Source: Strigamia acuminata
Lineage: Eukaryota; Arthropoda; Chilopoda; Geophilomorpha; Linotaeniidae
Direction of reading: 5' to 3'
Assembly: GCA_949358305.1 (NCBI GenBank)
Contig: OX442322.1
Span: 8,742,001 to 8,806,000, forward strand
DNA length: 64,000 nucleotides
This document shows, piece after piece, positions 20,801 to 32,862 of this stretch. Position 1 is the stretch's first letter. Every line of letters begins with the position of its first letter. The notes under the pieces are model-generated. The model worked only from the letters and a program-made list of their open reading frames with translations. It searched no databases and was not told where the DNA came from. The translations under genes and the position numbers were made by a program.

Positions 20801-23800
20801 TTGTTTTTTTTGTCGATTATATTTTCTCGTTTTCATCAAATGTTAATTTTAAGGTTTTTGGGGGATATTCTGGTTGTTTTGGGAGTTTTGGGGCGTTAGT
20901 TCTGTTTCATGCTTCTGCATACGTCGTTGTGCAAGTGTAGCTAGTTTCCACGCCTATTTGCGCCTTGTTTGGAGTCCCCTTAAACTCTAAACTTCTGTTT
21001 TTGTCCTCCTCGAATGCGTTTTCTAGTATTAATGTCATGAGTTTCTTGTTAAAGATACTAAAGAGTAGCTTATATGAATTTATTGGCTTTTTTGTCGGAA
21101 ATTAATTAGGGAGTTCCTGTCTTTAATTGTCTACAGTTAGACCTGCGGTTTTTTAAGTAGCTTGCACACGTTTTATTGAGAATTTTCGGCCCAATCCGTG
21201 CATACGGTAGTTAGTTGTATTTGAATTTTCTTTAATCCACTCCCTTTTAATTTGAAATCGCCAACTTATTATACAATAAGCTCTTTGGTCTTGAGTTCTT
21301 GTAATTTCCCAGGGTTTTTCCCTTGTTACGTGTAAACTCTTTGAGAGTTTTTTTAGGCTTACTGACAGGAGCGTCGTCACATTTGCAGATTTTTAGTGGT
21401 GTTGGCCAGTTAGTCGTCAGCTTGGGGTCGATTAACTCCCGCTTTTAGCTTTCTGCCCTACGCTAAAGTTAAATTACTAGCTATTGTGGGCCAACCAGTT
21501 CCCTCTTCTCGTCCTTCCCGCCTATCAGAGCGGCGGTCAGGGGGGTCCTTGAGTGATCTAGCTTCTTCTCGTCATGTGAGCCTGCTCTTGTGTTTGGAAT
21601 GTGGACGACCTCTGGTCTTTACGTTTTGTGTCCAATGTCTTTCGTGTGTTGCACGAGTTTCCTCGTGAGATCTGGTGTCGGTCACCTCTCCGCTTCGGGA
21701 GAGGGCACACCCGTTTGTATTCGTGTGTTTTTAGAACGTTTCTTGTTTTTAGAACGAGATTCGTTCTTTTGCTGCTCATGTCAAGCTGAGCGAGCGCTGG
21801 CCCGTGAGGTCAGTCGGTTCTTATCTGTCCGTCAAATTTCTGTTCGGTTAGATTGTGTTACGACTTGTTTGCAAGTGGGTTTGGATTTAGAAAGGCGTGT
21901 GACTTCTGTCGGTGCTGGAAGTTTAGAGCAGCCGATCCGCACCGCCCACTGGGCAAGTCCAGTTTCTGTTGTTGACCGCTACACCCAGTGTCTACCGCTG
22001 GTGATGTACGTTCTGCATTTTCGCTGTCTCTTCGTGGAAACGTCCGTAGCGTTTCATGAGTCTTCATTAGTGATTAGTCTCGCCTTTTATCGTTTAAAAA
22101 AAAAGGAAGTTTAGTTATTCTAATTCTTTGGGGCAACCTTAGAATTTGGACATTTTAGCTTATTCGTTTAGGAAATAGCTTGCTTGCTATTTTTGGGTTG
22201 TGGCTAGCTAGCGTGGCGTTAGGGTATAGGTACTTGTTTTGGATGGTCGTTCTTGCTGTGCACAGCAAGGACTGCCATTCGATGTGTTTCAGAGGGCAGG
22301 TTTGCACTGCCATACTCTGTTAGATGTCGTGTCCGAGACAATGTCCCTGCGCCTCTTGGCGGCCCCTATTTCTACGTTGGCTTCCCGCGACTGAGTAGTT
22401 GTTGTTAGTCTTTCATCCCTAGCTCTGCAGTGAGGCAGACATGCACTAGGCAGGGAGCCCACTCTAGGATGGGTCGAAGGACGTGTGTGTGCGGCCTTTT
22501 TGGCGCCGGCACTCGGCAACACGTTTTAGCCATTGGACGACACGTGCTTTCAGTAGAGTGGCGATTTCCGGAAGTCGGCTTGCTGATTGAAGATGTCGTC
22601 AATGGGTGTGTGAGCGAGTCAATTGTCGACTTGCAGTTGCTTACCGGTTCCAGGAATGCGGTTGGCAACTGGCAAGTCCTTGTGCTCATGTCTATGTGTG
22701 ACGCCCCTCGCAATCAGGGACGTCAAGCAACCCTCCCTCTTCTCTCGTTTCTCGGTTCAATCATATTGGTTCCGACTCGGGGTGGGCCAAGCGTTCATAC
22801 GGTAGCCTCCTTATTGGAGCATGGGGTTTTAACTAGATCTAGTTTCTATTTCCCCCCTCGGTTAAAGAAGTTTCAGTCTTCGTGGTAGTCTGCTCACAAC
22901 AGGCTACACGGTGGCCCGAGTGCGGACGCGATGTCCATCGGGTACCTCTTTGTTCAAGGCGCATTCGTAAAGCGCAGCTCGGTTGAAAGAAAGCCACCGG
23001 TTTTAATTTCTTTTCAACGACGTGATTAGTTTTCGTGAAGGAAGTGTAGCTTCGCTTCATTTGGTTGCAGTTGCACTGCTTCCAACGTTTTTCAGTATCA
23101 TATGACACCTGTTGATCTTCAAAAAGAAGCAGGTCCCTTTCCTTTCTTTTCTCGTGGGGAGGAAATGGATTGATTATTTGGGTACGGACTTGTTCCCTCT
23201 TCGAAAAAAAAAAGCAGAAAGTTTAGTGTTTTGGAATTCTTGCTGGTTTTCACAGTTCCGGTTTGCTAGTTTCCTTTGTGAGGCCATACTTGGCCAATAG
23301 CTTTAGTGATAATATTGACGTTTTAGCCGGTATTTATTTGCACGGAACGTGCTCGTTCTGTTTAGATAATTGAACCGTTTTTCTCTTGTTAGTTAGATAA
23401 AGTTGTGGTTGATGGGTCAGCGTGCGCGTGTTTCCTTGTCGCTGTGGACAAGAGGTCGCAGATGGTTTACACAGTCACCTGACTAAGTCTTTCCTTTTTT
23501 CTTTATTCTCTGCTCTTAGCGGTTTCGTGGGTTCATGTCAAGTCAGGGTGCGGTCAACGCCTTTGCGTGGCAGTTGCTGCGAATGGTTCGCATTGCCTGA
23601 GCTTCATGCCTTCTCGTTCTCTTTTTCCTCTTTCTGGCGTGATCATGTTAGCTAGGTGGTCATGGCTTTGGGTAAGTTGTTAGTTGGTCACTCTTTGCAA
23701 AAGAGTGGTGCCTAGGTCTTGACGGCATTTTCTAGTTCTTCGTACGAATGCTGGGTGGTTGGTCAGACGATAGGTCTGGGTCAACGCATTCATTCCCTTA

Positions 23801-24547
23801 TTTTGCATTTTTCTTGTTTTCTAGAAAAGGGTCGTCCTTAATAGTTTATTAAGTTTGAGTTCGCAGCTCGTGTTTTCGTGCGGACGGAGGTTTCCGTGGC
23901 ACGTTGCCACTTGAGCGCTGGCTCGAGGACAACGAGGCGGTGAAGTCTGCCGTGTCTCAAGTTTGTTCTTTTTTGCGTTTCAAGTTTCTTCTAGTCTTCA
24001 TGTATGTCATGTTCCTTGCGAGGCCATGCTCGATCAAGAGTTTTTGTGACAGTTTTCCTTTTTTCGACGACGTTTAGTTTTCGGTTCTGAGACTTCTAAC
24101 CTCGGTGTTTGGTTGGACGATTGTTTTGGACCAGCGCCTTTCCTCTCTGACAAGGATTTCTGTTCTCCCATTTTTAGTTTCCGTTTAGTTTAAGCGTCTG
24201 TCTACGGGTTGACAGACTGAGTTTTCGGACAAGCTCCCGCAATGTTCTCACGTCGTTTTGGTTAGAAAACCCGTTCAGTCGGATTTTCTGAAGGTTCTTG
24301 CGTGTGCGCCACGTGTCTATTGGCGACGCCGTAGCCCCTTGGTGTCTGGACTAGGTCATCATGGCACGGCCCTTCTCTTTCTTCTCTCGTGTTCTAAGTT
24401 TCTTTTAGTGTCTATGGTTTTGCCTTCGCGACTTTCACAAAGTCAAGCTTGGCTTCGATACTTTTTCTTTCCGTGCTCTTGGTTTTGATGGGGAATTCCT
24501 TCAACAGTTTTCTGCCTTGCCTTCCCTTCTTCTTTGGCCGGCAACGC
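20801..24547 (+). other. E5 internal region, non-coding
   Basis: No domain is recognised in about 3.7 kb on either strand. From 21086 it equals E3. Small inverted repeats recur, including CTTGCTGTGCACAGCAAG at 22252-22269 and CTCTCC...GGAGAG near 21685. It ends with TTCTTTGGCCGGCAACGC directly before the 3' LTR. Confidence 0.75.
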
Positions 24548-25308
24548 TGTTGCGAGCACGCGCAACATGGATTTTTTGCTATCGCAATAGCGGATTTGCT
24601 TGAATTGATCAATTATTTAAGTTTGTGTTTAGTTAATAGTGCAGCTTAAGTTTTGGCTAAATGTTAAATGAATTTCGTGTAGTTTGTGACGTGGGAGTTA
24701 TGTTTTACCTGATTTAAGCTGTCTTTCTTAAGGTAATCTTGTATTTTTCCTTTGATTCTTTGGAGTTTTACTGCTTGGATTCGTCCAAAGAGTCGCTGCT
24801 GTTAGTTCCTAAGTTAGTTCATTTATTTGAAACACTTTGGCTTAATGTATTACGGTTTTGTGCCTTTTGTAATGATTTTATACTTGAAACTGTGTATTTT
24901 CTTGTATACGCTTTATCATTTTGTCACTAGAGGGACAATTCGCCTCTTGCGAGTGATTGTTGCCACTCGTTGCTCTAATTGTTGTAGGTTGCGCAGCAAC
25001 TACACTGTGACTGTTATGTAGATTTCTAGGGTTAAGATATGTAATTTTCTCCTCTCTTTTCTGTGTACTTTTGATAGATATTAACTTTACATTAAATTCG
25101 GTTTGTTTATGTGTTATTTGGCATATTAGTGGTGAGTTCTTCCAGACACTTATTAGGCCACTTTGCAGGGATTTCAAGCAGGATTTCTCCTGCAATGCAT
25201 CATCTCTTTTGGAGCTCATCACAAGTTCTAGTAAGTAGGTTTATTTGTTATAAGCTTTTTCTGTTGTCTTCTAGAGTGCCACACGGCCACAAAGCATTGC
25301 TAGAAACA
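24548..25308 (+). repeat. E5 3' LTR, family II (761 bp)
   Basis: Same ends and length as the 5' LTR, followed by the target-site duplication GGCC. Confidence 0.92.
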
Positions 25309-25343
25309 GGCCGGCTGTCCGCTTCTTTTTCGGCTGGCAGCGA
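25309..25343 (+). other. E4 3' untranslated end
   Basis: Short stretch of E4 between the E5 insertion and the E4 3' LTR, including one GGCC duplication copy. It ends TTCTTTTTCGGCTGGCAGCG then A, the family version of the 3' LTR-proximal motif. Confidence 0.8.
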
Positions 25344-25535
25344 TGTTGCGAGCAAGAACGCAACAAAAAGATCTGGAGATTTCACGTTGTTTATTTTCTG
25401 AAAGAGAGAAAAGGCTTTTTAATTTTGTTGTCAAGTTTGAATAGATTTGCAACTCTTATCTGACATGTCCAGTTGGTTTGCTGCCTTGTTGTCACGATCC
25501 TGGAAGTTCAAGGGGGTTGTCACTTCGCTTGCCAC
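25344..25535 (+). repeat. E4 3' LTR, family I, first part
   Basis: Begins TGTTGCGAGCAAGAACGCAA, like the E1 LTR. It is interrupted after 192 bases by E6 and resumes at 31479/31483. The parts total about 1572 bases, against 1579 for E1. Confidence 0.9.
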
Positions 25536-26308
25536 TGTTGCGAGCACGCGCAACATGGATTTTTGCTATCGCAATAGCGGATCTGCTTTGATTAATCATT
25601 AATTTAAGTTTGTGTTTAGTTAATAGTGCAGCTTAAGTTTTGGCTAAAGGTTAAATGAATTTCGTGTAGTTTGTGACGTGGGAGTTATGTTTTACCTGAT
25701 TTAAGCTGTCTTTTTTAAGGTAATCTTGCATCTTTTCTTTGATTCTTTGGAGTTTTACTGCTTGGATTCGTCCAAAGAGTTGCTGCTGTTAGTTCCTAAG
25801 TTAGTTTATTTATTTGAAACACTTTGTCTTAATTTATTACGGTTTTGTGCCTTTTGTAATGATTTTATACTCGAAACTGTGTATTTTCTTGTATACGCTT
25901 TATCATTTTGTCACTAGAGGGACAATCCGCCTCTTGCGAGTGATTGTTGCCACTCGTTGCTAAGAGCCGCTGCTCTAATTGTTGTAGGTTGCGCAGCAAC
26001 TACTCTGACTTGTTATATGTTTTTTCTAGTCCTAAGTAACGTTGATTTTCTCCTCTCTTATGTGTAATGTTTTGATAGATTTTAACTTTACAATAAATTC
26101 GTTTTTGTGTGCTAACTTGAGCACAATAGTATTGAATTGTCCCAACATGTTCACAGCTCACTTTACAGGTTTCACATCAAGGTTTTTTCCTGTAATGGAC
26201 TTTCTTCTTTGGGATTCTTCACAAGTTCTGGTAAATAGGGTTATTTATTTTAACCATTTTCAAATGTCTTCTAGAGTGCAACACGGTCTTCAAGCACTGC
26301 TAGAAACA
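25536..26308 (+). repeat. E6 5' LTR, family II (773 bp)
   Basis: TGTTGCGAGCACGCGCAACA start and GCTAGAAACA end. AATAAA is at 26092-26097. It matches the 3' LTR in length and in the stretches compared. Confidence 0.92.
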
Positions 26309-26900
26309 AAGTTGGTGCCGTTTTGCTTGACCAGGATGCTAGCCAAGTGTCGTCAGGTTGCCGTGAGTTCGAAAATGGGTGACATCGCCGCCATTTTCGG
26401 AAACAAGATCGGTAATTGCAGTGGAGGCTGCCAGCGCTTAGTGACGACAGACGCATCGTGTGAAGCCAGCGCATTCACAAGCGCAATGCGTGTGGCTGTC
26501 GGTCAAATCGAGAATTGCTGCTCGGGATGGCGAAATTCGTCTCAGATTCGCCCAGTACGAGTGCGTCGTATGGCGGAATGCAGCGACCACTTCGGGATCG
26601 TCGATGGAGAGAGTTTCGGCAAGATTTTCCAGGATTTCGTGTGCCCAGTTCGTTGGACAGTACGAGGCTGTGTCCACACAGACGTGCGCCGTCTCACAAG
26701 CGACGCGGTCAAGATTCCAGTCGAGTTGTTTCTTCAGCAGCAGAGCGAGTTCTCTCAGTTGTACCGGACAGTCCCGCCAAAAGATTCGTGCCGTCAGCGC
26801 ACACAGAATGGTCACCGAGTTTGGAAGAGTCACTCTTCAAGCGTCAGTCGGCCGCCAGTTATACACAACGCAATGTACTAGAGTCGGCAATGAAGATTTC
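26309..26900 (+). promoter_or_regulatory. E6 leader: split primer site and anticodon-arm motif
   Basis: The four-base spacer AAGT precedes TGGTGCCG (26313-26320), the eight-base TTTTGCTT insert and GACCAGGAT. GCCATTTTCGG begins at 26390. ACACAACGCAATGTAC is at 26863-26878, about 550 bases from the primer site. Confidence 0.65.
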
Positions 26901-29900
26901 GTTTTTTTGTCGATTATATTTTCTCGTTTTCATCAAATGTTAATTTTAAGGTTTTTGGGGGAAATTGTGGTTGTTTTGGGAGTTTTGGGGCGTTAGTTAT
27001 GTTTCATGCTTCTGCATACGTCGTTGTGCAAGTGTAGCTAGTTTCCACGCCTATTTGCGCCTTGTTTGGAGTCCCCTTAAACCCTAAACTTCTGTTTTTG
27101 TCCTCCTCGAATGCGTTTTCTAGTATTAATGTCATGAGTTTCTTGTTAAAGATACTAAAGAGTAGCTTATATGAATTTATTGGCTTTCTGTGTCTGGATT
27201 TAATAAGGGAGTCCAATTTTCTGATCGCATTTATGCCTGTGCTGGTTAATAGCTTTATTCTTTGTTCACTCACGTTTTTGGTAAGAATTTTTGGTTTAAT
27301 ATGTGAGAAGCAAAGCTACTTGTTTCCAAGTTTCCCCTTTTAATCGAGTTTGCCAATTTATCACGTTATTAGCTCTTTGGATTTGAGTTCTTTGATCTCC
27401 CGGGGTTTTTCCCTTTTTCGTGTAGTCTTTTTAAGAAATTTTTAGGCTTAATGACAGGAGCGTCGTCACATTTGCAAATTTTTAGTGGTGTTGGCCAGTT
27501 AGTCGTCAGCTCGGGGTCGATTAACTCCCGCTTTTAGCTTTCTGCCCTACGCTAAAGTTAAATTACTAGCTATTGTGAGCCAACCAGTTCTTTCTCCTCG
27601 TCCTTCCCGCCTATCAGAGCGGCGGTCAGGGGGGTCCTTGAGTGATCTGGTTTCTTCTCGTCATGTGAGCCTGCTCTTGTGTTTGGAATGTGGACGACCT
27701 CTGGTCTTTACGTTTTGTGTCCAATGTTTTTCGTGTGCCGCACGAGTTTCCTCGTGAGCTCTGGTGTCGATCATCTCTCCGCTTCGGGAGAGGGCACACC
27801 CGTTTGTATTCGTGTGTTTGTAGAACGTTTCTTGTTTATAGAACGTGATTCGTTCTTTTGCTGCTCATGTCTAGCTGAACGAGCGCTGGCCCGCGAGGTC
27901 AGTCGGTTCTTATCTGTCCGTCAATTTCTGTTCGGTTAGATTGTTATACGACTTGTTTGCAAGTGGGTTTGGATTTAGATAGGCGTGTGACTTCTGTCGG
28001 TGCTGGAAGTTTAGAGCAGCCGATCCGCACCGCCCACTGGGCAAGTCCAGTTTCTGTTGTTGACCGCTGCACCCAGTGTCTACCGCTGGTGATGTACGTT
28101 CTGCATTTTCGCTTTCTCTTCGTGGAAACGTCCGTAGCGTTTCATGAGTCTTCATTAGTGATTAGTCTCGCCTTTTATCGTTTAAAAAAGGGAGTTTAGT
28201 TATTCTAGTTCTTTGGGGCAACCTTAGAATTTGGACATTTTAGCTTATTCGTTTAGGAAATAGCTTGCTTGTTATTTTTGGGTTGCGGCTAGCTAGCGTG
28301 GCGTTAGGGTATAGGTACTTGTTTTGGATGGTCGTTTTTGCTGTGCACAGCAAAGACTGCCATTCGATGTGTTACAGAGGGCAGGTTTGCACTGCCATAC
28401 TCTGTTAGATGTCGTGTCCGAGACATAGTCCCTGCGCCTTTTGGCGGCCCCTATTTCTACGTTTGCTTCCCGCGACTGAGTAGTTGTTGTTAGTCTTTCA
28501 TCCCTAGCTCTGCAGTGAGGCAGACATGCACTAGGCAGGGAGCCCACTCTAGGATGGGTCGAAGGACGTGTGTGTGCGGCCTTCTTGGCGCCGGCACTCG
28601 GCAACACGTTTTAGTCATTGGACAACACGTGCTTTCAGTAGAGTGGCGATTTCCGGAAGTCGGCTTGCTGATCGACGATGTGGTCAATGGGTATGTGAGC
28701 GAGTCAATTGTCGACTTGCAGTTGCTTACCGGTTCCAGTAATGCGGTTGGCAACTGGCAAGTCCTTCTGCTCATGTCTATGTGTGACGCCCCTCGCAATC
28801 AGGGACGTCAAGCAACCCTCCCTCTTCTCTCGTTTCTCGGTTCAATCATATTGGTTCCGACTCGGGGTGGGCCAAGCGTTCATACAGTAGCCTCCTTATT
28901 GGAGCATGGGGTTTTAACTAGATCTAGTTTCTATTTCCCTCTCGGTTAAAGAAGTTTCAGTCTTCGTGGTAGTCTGCTCACAACAGGCTACACGGTGGCC
29001 CGAGTGCGGACGTGCAGTCCATCGGGTACCTCCTTGTTCAAGGCGCATTCGTAAAGCGCAGCTCGGTTGAAAGAAAGCCACCGGTTTTAATTTCTTTTCA
29101 ACGACGTGATTAGTTTTCGTGCAGGAAGTGTAGCTTCGCTTCATTTGGTTGCAGTTGCACTGCTTCCAACGTTTTTCAGTATCGTTTGACACCTGTTGAT
29201 CTTCAAAAAGAAGCAGGTCCCTTTCCTTTCTTTTCTCGTGGGGAGGAAATGGATTGATTATTTGGGTACGGACTTATTCCCTCTTCAAAAAAAAAAAGCA
29301 GAAAGTTTAGTGTTTTGGAATTCTTGCTGGTTTTCACAGTTCCAGTTTGTTAGTTTCCCTTGTGAGGCCATACTTGGCCAATAGCTTTAGTGATAATATT
29401 GACGTTTTTGCCGGTATTTATTTGCACGGAACGTGCTCGTTTTTTTTAGATAATTGAGCCGTTTCTTCTCTTGTTAGTTAGATAAAGTTGTGGTCGATGG
29501 GTCAGTGTGCGCGTGTTTCATTGTCACTGTGGACAAGAGGTCGCAGTTGGCTTGCACAGTCATCTGACTAAGTCTTTCCTTTTTTCTTTATTCTCTGCTC
29601 TTAGCGGTTTCGTGGGTTCATGTCAAGTCAGGGTGCGGTCAACGCCTTTGCGTGGCAGTTGCTGTGAATGGTTCGCATTGCCTGAGCTTCATGCTTTCTC
29701 GTTCCCTTTTTCCTTCTTCTGGCATGATCATGTTAGCTAGGTGGTCATGGCTTTGGGTAAGTTGTTAGTTAGTCACTCTTTGCGAAAGAGTGGTGCCTAG
29801 GTCTTGACGGCATTTTCTAGTTCTTCGTACGAATGCTGGGTGGTTGGTCAGACGATAGGTCTGGGTCAACGCATTCATTCCCTTATTTTGCATTTTTCTT

Positions 29901-30705
29901 GTTTTCTAGAAAAGGGTCGTCTTTAATAGTTTAATAAGTTTGAGTTCGCAGCTCGTGTTTTCAGGCGGACGGAGGTTTCCGTGGTACGTTGCCACTTGAG
30001 CGCTGGCTCGAGAACAACGAGGCGGTGAAGCCTGCCGTGTCTCAAGTTTGTTCCTTTTTGCGTTCCAAGTTTCTTCTAGTCTTCATGCATGTCTTGTTCC
30101 TTGCGAGACCATGCTCGTTCAAGAGCTTTTGTGACAGTTTTCCTTCCTCTTTGACGAGGATTCTCGTTTTCCTGTTTTTAGTTTCCATTAGTTTAAGCAT
30201 CTGTCTACGGGTTGACAGACTGAGCTTTCTGAGAAGCTCCCGCAATGTTCTCACGTTGTTCCGGTTAGAAAACCCGTTCAGTCGGATTTTCTAAAGGTAT
30301 TTTGTGTGTGTGCCACGTGTCTATTGGCGACGTCGTAGCCCCTCGGTGTCTAGACTAGGTCATCGTGGCACGGCCCTTCTCTTTCTTCTCTTGTGTTTTA
30401 AGTTTCTTTTAGTTTTTATTGGTTGTTGATAGGAAGTGCGCCGCAACGCAACTTCTCTTTTCTTTCGTCTCTCCGGTGTTTTTGGGCCGCGATCCGACTT
30501 CGATGCCCTTGACCCTGGGACGCTCCTAGAGGTCTCGGATGTTTAGGTTACAGCTTTTTGCCTTCGTGTCTATGGTTTTGCCTTCGCGACTTTTACAAAG
30601 TCGAGCTTGGCTTCGATACTTTTTCTTCCCGTTCTCTTGGTTTTGATGGGGAATTCCTTCAACGGTTTTCTACCTTGCCTTTCCTTCTTCTTTGGCCGGC
30701 AACGC
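26901..30705 (+). other. E6 internal region, non-coding
   Basis: Homologous throughout to E3/E5 with scattered substitutions and small gaps. No protein domain is seen. The palindrome at 28337-28354 reads TTTGCTGTGCACAGCAAA, a paired change relative to E3/E5. The inverted repeat CACTCTTTGCGAAAGAGTG is at 29774-29792. Confidence 0.75.
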
Positions 30706-31478
30706 TGTTGCGAGCACGCGCAACATGGATTTTTGCTATCGCAATAGCGGATCTGCTTTGATTAATCATTAATTTAAGTTTGTGTTTAGTTAATAGTGCA
30801 GCTTAAGTTTTGGCTAAAGGTTAAATGAATTTCGTGTAGTTTGTGACGTGGGAGTTATGTTTTACCTGATTTAAGCTGTCTTTTTTAAGGTAATCTTGCA
30901 TCTTTTCTTTGATTCTTTGGAGTTTTACTGCTTGGATTCGTCCAAAGAGTTGCTGCTGTTAGTTCCTAAGTTAGTTTATTTATTTGAAACACTTTGTCTT
31001 AATTTATTACGGTTTTGTGCCTTTTGTAATGATTTTATACTCGAAACTGTGTATTTTCTTGTATACGCTTTATCATTTTGTCACTAGAGGGACAATCCGC
31101 CTCTTGCGAGTGATTGTTGCCACTCGTTGCTAAGAGCCGCTGCTCTAATTGTTGTAGGTTGCGCAGCAACTACTCTGACTTGTTATATGTTTTTTCTAGT
31201 CCTAAGTAACGTTGATTTTCTCCTCTCTTATGTGTAATGTTTTGATAGATTTTAACTTTACAATAAATTCGTTTTTGTGTGCTAACTTGAGCACAATAGT
31301 ATTGAATTGTCCCAACATGTTCACAGCTCACTTTACAGGTTTCACATCAAGGTTTTTTCCTGTAATGGACTTTCTTCTTTGGGATTCTTCACAAGTTCTG
31401 GTAAATAGGGTTATTTATTTTAACCATTTTCAAATGTCTTCTAGAGTGCAACACGGTCTTCAAGCACTGCTAGAAACA
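30706..31478 (+). repeat. E6 3' LTR, family II (773 bp)
   Basis: Same ends and length as the 5' LTR, followed by CCAC and then the rest of the E4 LTR. Confidence 0.92.
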
Positions 31479-32862
31479 CCACACCTGGAATGTTTGGAAG
31501 TTGTGTTTTTAGTCTTTTGGCATTGTTTTATGTGTCTTTTTCACTTGTTTGTGTTATTTCTAGTATTTATAAGTTTTCTCCTGTTTCCAGTTCACTTGTG
31601 AGAGAGATAGGCGTGCATCGGCAAGATGGCCGCCATAGCATAAGTGAGCTGGGAAACGGGAGAACTTGAAATAGGCACAATTGCAGTTTTAGTGCTTGTT
31701 TCACTGGTAATTTAATTTATACTAACTTGTATTGGTGTTTAAGGTAGTCCACAGGTGTCTTGGGTCGCTGGATGGACGTTGGACATCATTTGTGAGCGTT
31801 TGCGAGCGTCGGGCGTGAGCGCACGCCTTGCGACGCCTCTCGTGGTCGTGTGGGTTCTGCAAATGAGTTGAATTGGTCGGGTTTCAATGTCCAAGCACTG
31901 GGAAAGTTGTACTGACCGTTCTAGGACGCAGATCCATCGTTGAGAAGGCCTGTGAGTCGCTTGCGACCTTGTTTGGCTCCATTCACGTCATTTTAGCAGT
32001 TGCATGGTCGCCATCTTGGATTTGGTGCTGCACTGGTGCCCTGTTATTATTTAGTTTGGGGTTTTATTGGAACCTGGACATAGGGAATATTTACTAGTTA
32101 TTGTTTGTATATTTACCAATATTAGTTGTTGTTAATCTAAGCTTTTACTTTTGTTATTGCATGGTTGTTAAGGGGTTAAAACTGTGACACGTTGCGCCCT
32201 CATTTGGTGGTGATTGGGTTTGAGCTCAGCATTGTGTTTTGAGTGTAACTAATGTTAGTTTTAGCCTTTGAATTATTTGTTAAGTTTAAGTGAAGTGCTG
32301 TTTGCACAGGTCATACTGTTATCAAGGTGTTAGGTTAAGTTTTGTCTTTATTTATGTTAAGTTTGACATCTGTTGTAGATATACGGAAACCTTGTCGGCA
32401 CTATTGTTATTATTCAAATCTGTATTGTTTGGTCACTGACATTTATTGTAATCAGGTGACCAGTTGTTAAGAGTAGGTTGCTAAAGAAGCAACAGTTGTT
32501 ATCAGTTGTTAAGTATTAAATCCAGTTGATATTTTTCCTCCTTCTTTGGATAATTTATTCCTGGGTTTCTTTTACTTCAATAAACATGATGGCTTGTGAG
32601 TAGAGAGCTTTGCCTGCTCTCCTCCTCCCTGGGAGCCCGGAATTTCTACCCAGCAGCTAAAGAGGTTTTGCCAATCACTTCATCTAAATGCAGTTAGGCC
32701 TAGTTTCATGCAGTCAGGCCTAATCCTTCTTCAAGTTAGGCTTGGGCTCAGAGAAAGGATTTCAGCTTGTTTCATCAACCACTATACAGTCTCGGGCGGT
32801 TTCCAGAGTTTGGTGACCAATTCGCCAGTCCTCCCCTGTGAGATCCAAGGTTGTTTGCTACA
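31479..32862 (+). repeat. E4 3' LTR, family I, second part
   Basis: Resumes at ACCTGGAATG after the CCAC duplication and ends GTTTGCTACA. It aligns with the E1 LTR at about nine bases in ten by eye. YY1-like sites lie at 31622-31630 (minus) and 32010-32019. The inverted repeat GTTGCT-N5-AGCAAC is at 32477-32493. E7 pol follows directly; TCGCT (32863-32867) is the predicted duplication, whose partner is outside the window. Confidence 0.9.

Larger units (their letters stand above)
19351..25308 (+). mobile_element. E5, complete family II non-autonomous element (5958 bp)
   Basis: Two 761-bp LTRs (19351-20111 and 24548-25308) enclose 4436 bp without retroelement protein domains. The 4-bp duplication GGCC flanks it (19347-19350 and 25309-25312). 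It sits 22 bases after the E4 stop codon, in the same orientation as E4. Its 3' 4223 bases equal E3. The element keeps LTRs and a primer site, so mobilisation by another element's proteins is the natural reading. Confidence 0.93.
25536..31478 (+). mobile_element. E6, complete family II non-autonomous element (5943 bp)
   Basis: Two 773-bp LTRs (25536-26308, 30706-31478) enclose 4397 bp without protein domains. The 4-bp duplication CCAC (25532-25535 and 31479-31482) flanks it; removing it restores the E4 LTR in line with the E1 LTR. It belongs to a subfamily distinct from E3/E5: the LTR has 12 more bases, including a TAAGAGCCGC insertion near 25962, and an AATAAA rather than ATTAAA poly(A) signal. 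E11 belongs with it. Confidence 0.93.

Noticed and set aside
22430-22888. 152-codon frame in family II (also 16197-16655, and 144 codons at 28515-28949)
   Set aside because: Starts at GTG; E6 differs from E5 by about seven residue-changing and two silent substitutions in the part compared; no known domain.
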